From assembly GCA_947476485.1 (NCBI GenBank), contig CANJQU010000012.1, positions 1 through 64,000 on the forward strand: a DNA stretch of 64,000 nt, read 5' to 3'. This document shows positions 61,294-64,000 of this stretch, piece after piece. How positions within the stretch are numbered: the stretch's first letter is position 1; every line of letters starts with the position of its first letter. Source of the stretch: Chitinophagaceae bacterium (GTDB lineage Bacteria; Bacteroidota; Bacteroidia; Chitinophagales; Chitinophagaceae). The translations under genes and the position numbers were made by a program. The notes under the pieces were generated by a model. That model ran no database searches and was not told where the DNA came from. It was given only the letters and a program-made list of their open reading frames with translations.

Positions 61294-64000
61294 GTGAGAG
61301 AAGTAATTATTAAAGACCAGGCTGTAAAGTCATATCCAAAGGGAAAACTTGTTTTCACCTATCTGCCTAAATATGCGGCTTTCATAAGGGATAACTGCCT
61401 TATACCGTATATCAAAGAGCAGGTAAGCATTTGCAGAACGATAGACCTGCCGATGATGAAATTCCTGGAAGGAATAACAGACGAACAGCTTGTGGAGATG
61501 GGGGTAGAATCTCACCGGTTATTTCTTACGAGCGCAGAGAACAACACTCTTGATGAACACCTGGAGGAGTCGCTGAAAAAGTGGGTGTCGGATCAATTGG
61601 TGATCATGAAAAAGGAAGACCTTACTGCCGAGGATATTTCCTATGCTGGATTTGTGCGCAAGCGGTCTTTATTGAAATTTCTTTCTTCCTATACTTCCGA
61701 TCTTAATGAGGCCATTGCCATTATCAGTGAGATAGACGAACTTAATGTGCACAACGATATTGCTGCGACAAATGTGTATATAAAACTGCTGAAGGACAGG
61801 ATAAGCGAGCAGGCGTTCTTTACTGAGATACTTTCTAAAACGACACCGGGCCTGAACTATATTTTTGATCTTAATGCCCGAACTGTAAAATATGCAAATA
61901 CGAATACAATAAATTTCTTTGGCAATTCATTGGAAGAAATGGAGCGTATGGGCAGCGCCATCATACACGATAAGGTGCACCCGGATGATCTGCAGCTAAC
62001 CATCGATTCTCTGGGACAGTGTGCGACAGCAGCAGATGGTGCCGTAGTTTCATGGGAATTCAGGCTAAAAAATGCGGAGGCCGGGTATTTATGGATGCGC
62101 AATTATACATCGCCATATAAGCGGGAAAGTAACGGCCTGGTTACTGAGATCGTGGGCATTATCCTGAATATTGATGAAGAAAAGGAAATATCGGACAAGC
62201 TGCTGCTGAGCGAAAGGCAGTTGCTGGACGCACAGGAACAGGCGGGTGTGGGCAGTTATGAAATGGACTCGGAGACAGGTAACCTGGATGCTACTCCACA
62301 ACTGTTGAAGATACTTGGAATACAGCCACGTACCGACGTAAACGGAAAGGTGCTTTTTGATAATGTGCACCCGGATGACCGGGACCGGTTGATTGACGTC
62401 AGAGAGCAGGCGTTGCTGGGAAATGGCACATTTGATGTTGAGTACAGATACCTGGCAGGCGGAAAAGAGAAAGCACTGTGGTCGAGAGGAAGAGTAGTAG
62501 TAAAGAATGGTAAGAAAATATGGGCGGGAACTGTGATGGATGTGACGGCCCGTTATGATATGGTGAGGCGCCTGCAGGAAAGCGAAGGGCGCTTCAAGCA
62601 GGCACAGGAGCTGTCTCACATCGGTAACTGGTCGTGGGACCTGGTAAGCGGCAAGATCGAATGGTCGGATGAGCTTTATCGTATCTATGGACGGAAACTG
62701 GGTTCAGAAATTACGTTTGATAAAATAATGATGCTTAATCATCCCGATGATCGGGTGAGCATCAAGCAAGATCTACAGGATTGCATAGAGACAGGACAGC
62801 CATTGGAAACGTACTATCGTGCGCTGCTGAAAGACGGGACTCAAAAAATATTGTTTGCGAAAACCGAAGCGCTGCGAGATAAAACAGGGAAGCCCTGCAA
62901 GCTCATCGGTACGATACAGGATGTAACTGAGAAGCAACTGATGCTGGACCAATTGCAGGAAAATGACCGACTGTTCAAACAAGCGCAGGCGCGAACCCAC
63001 ATAGGCAACTGGACATGGGATATAGCGTCAGACAAGGTAACCTGGTCTGACGAGATGTTCCGGGTTTATGGTTTGAAGCCGCAATCGGAAGAAGTTAATT
63101 ATGAAACCTACCTTGCGCATATACACCCGGATGATGTTGAAGCCAGGAAGGCCCAGGTGCAGCATGTGTTTGAGACCGGGGAACCCGAAGAGCGGCACTA
63201 TCGTATCATAATACCCACAGGAGAAGTGCGGATACTTCATACAAAAAGTGAATTGCAGTATGATAAGGACGGGAAGCCGGCAAGGATGACCGGCACCTGC
63301 CAGGATGTGACCGAAAAGCAAACACTGATCAACCGATTGCAACATAGCGACGCACTATACAAGCAGGCCCAGGCTATAAGCCATATAGGTAACTGGTCGT
63401 TTGATATGGCAACGAAAAAACTTGACTGGTCAGATGAACTGTACCGGATATACGAATTGGCACCTGACACCGCAGTTGATATCGGAACAACCGTTCTCCA
63501 ATACATTCACCGGCACGATGAGGCGCTAATGCGCGATACAATAAAGCGGTCGCTGGAGACATTAGAGCCGTTCGATTTCAATTACCGGATCGCGTTGCCG
63601 GGAGGCAGGATAAAGACCCTTAATGCCAGAGGTGGGATAGAAACCGGATCGGATATGCGCCCGGTAAAAATATATGGAACGGTTCAGGACATTACGAGGC
63701 AAAAGGACGTGGAAAAACAACTTAAGGACTCGCAGGAGTTTATTCAAAAGGTAACAGATGTAACGCCGTCAATAATCAGTGCGTATAATGTGCATACAGG
63801 GCAATTTTCATTTATCAACGGCGCAATTGAGAAACAGCTAGGTTATACCCAATCGGAGGTGATGAAGGAAGGCGTACCCTTCTTTGTGTCGGTAACTCAC
63901 CCGGATGATCTGCCTGCTATAATGGAGAAAAATGCAAAGTCGCTGGAAGAAGCAAATTTACAGCCTGCGGATAGTGAGGAGCCAATAATGGAGTCCAAGT
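61294..64000 (+). CDS. Multi-PAS sensor protein, 3' end outside the window
   Basis: An open frame of at least 902 codons runs to the window edge. Start is GTG 61294 (or TTG 61288); a stop codon at 61282-61284 limits it, and TAAATTTTG just upstream resembles a -7 box. An N-terminal helical domain of unknown type (about 1-180) is followed by six PAS modules, beginning near residues 182, 308, 429, 556, 684 and 812. Units 3-5 share (F/Y)KQAQ...HIGNW(S/T)(W/F)D and lie 127-128 residues apart, and each module ends in DVT-type PAC sequence (TIQDVTEK, TCQDVTEKQ). A histidine kinase domain would be expected after the last PAS but is not in the window. It is probably a cytoplasmic sensor kinase. Confidence 0.75.
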   Translation, partial: MREVIIKDQAVKSYPKGKLVFTYLPKYAAFIRDNCLIPYIKEQVSICRTIDLPMMKFLEGITDEQLVEMGVESHRLFLTSAENNTLDEHLEESLKKWVSDQLVIMKKEDLTAEDISYAGFVRKRSLLKFLSSYTSDLNEAIAIISEIDELNVHNDIAATNVYIKLLKDRISEQAFFTEILSKTTPGLNYIFDLNARTVKYANTNTINFFGNSLEEMERMGSAIIHDKVHPDDLQLTIDSLGQCATAADGAVVSWEFRLKNAEAGYLWMRNYTSPYKRESNGLVTEIVGIILNIDEEKEISDKLLLSERQLLDAQEQAGVGSYEMDSETGNLDATPQLLKILGIQPRTDVNGKVLFDNVHPDDRDRLIDVREQALLGNGTFDVEYRYLAGGKEKALWSRGRVVVKNGKKIWAGTVMDVTARYDMVRRLQESEGRFKQAQELSHIGNWSWDLVSGKIEWSDELYRIYGRKLGSEITFDKIMMLNHPDDRVSIKQDLQDCIETGQPLETYYRALLKDGTQKILFAKTEALRDKTGKPCKLIGTIQDVTEKQLMLDQLQENDRLFKQAQARTHIGNWTWDIASDKVTWSDEMFRVYGLKPQSEEVNYETYLAHIHPDDVEARKAQVQHVFETGEPEERHYRIIIPTGEVRILHTKSELQYDKDGKPARMTGTCQDVTEKQTLINRLQHSDALYKQAQAISHIGNWSFDMATKKLDWSDELYRIYELAPDTAVDIGTTVLQYIHRHDEALMRDTIKRSLETLEPFDFNYRIALPGGRIKTLNARGGIETGSDMRPVKIYGTVQDITRQKDVEKQLKDSQEFIQKVTDVTPSIISAYNVHTGQFSFINGAIEKQLGYTQSEVMKEGVPFFVSVTHPDDLPAIMEKNAKSLEEANLQPADSEEPIMESK

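Overview
The window is about 64 kb of chromosome from a Bacteroidota bacterium, most likely a Chitinophagaceae/Sphingobacteriia-type organism. Several things point there: at least six secreted proteins end in type IX secretion (T9SS) type A sorting domains; a gldA gliding-motility ABC ATPase is present; there is a class III pantothenate kinase next to a lipoprotein-type LptC; atpD-atpC stand apart from the other ATP synthase genes; a fused alpha/beta 2-oxoacid dehydrogenase E1 is present; and promoters carry the Bacteroidota -33 TTTG / -7 TAnnTTTG boxes (often TACCTTTG), with little sign of Shine-Dalgarno sequences. I saw no rRNA, tRNA, CRISPR array, complete insertion sequence or prophage.

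Layout. 0.1-2.7 kb: coaX, an outer-membrane barrel gene and lptC overlap on the minus strand. 3-5.5 kb: small membrane protein, TspO homologue, secreted SGNH hydrolase. 5.7-7.7 kb: atpD-atpC with promoter and terminator. 7.8-10.8 kb: tandem pair of T9SS cargo proteins. 11-16.3 kb: MBL hydrolase, MFS transporter, hotdog thioesterase, PorT-like barrel, metF. 17-18 kb: class I fructose-bisphosphate aldolase. 18.0-20.2 kb: gene-poor, repeat-rich. 20.2-22.6 kb: E1 fusion. 22.7-23.4 kb: a tandem array of three micro-ORFs with its own promoter and terminator. 23.4-25.6 kb: mnmH-selD selenium pair. 25.7-29.5 kb: YdeI-like protein, GT-C-like membrane protein, a purE with an altered active site, phoH. 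29.6-33.5 kb: two-component system with a periplasmic propeller sensor. 33.7-36.3 kb: a second tandem pair of T9SS proteins (LamG type). 36.4-38.8 kb: MBOAT acyltransferase with an SGNH-like partner. 39-45.9 kb: housekeeping genes (tdk, a TolC-type efflux protein, inositol monophosphatase, thiL, gldA). 46-49.2 kb: TPR-adenylate cyclase between 36-bp direct repeats. 49.3-54.7 kb: TonB-dependent receptor, a T9SS gene interrupted by an in-frame UGA, and an orphan terminase-small-subunit-like HTH gene. 55.2-59.4 kb: fusA, a truncated GT-C/TMTC-like remnant, sdaA. 59.6-64 kb: a GT-C glycosyltransferase and a multi-PAS sensor protein that runs off the window.

The most unusual element is the micro-ORF array at 22.8-23.2 kb. 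Three 36-codon ORFs lie on the minus strand at an exact 139-bp period. They encode related small basic proteins with a hydrophobic N-terminus, and differ largely by synonymous codon changes. A promoter-like sequence precedes the array and a strong terminator follows it, so it reads as an independent transcription unit. I do not recognise the protein family.

A second theme is the number of genes whose start codon lies only 3-11 nt after a -7 box, implying leaderless or near-leaderless mRNAs. A third is the abundance of short palindromic or dispersed repeats in intergenic DNA.
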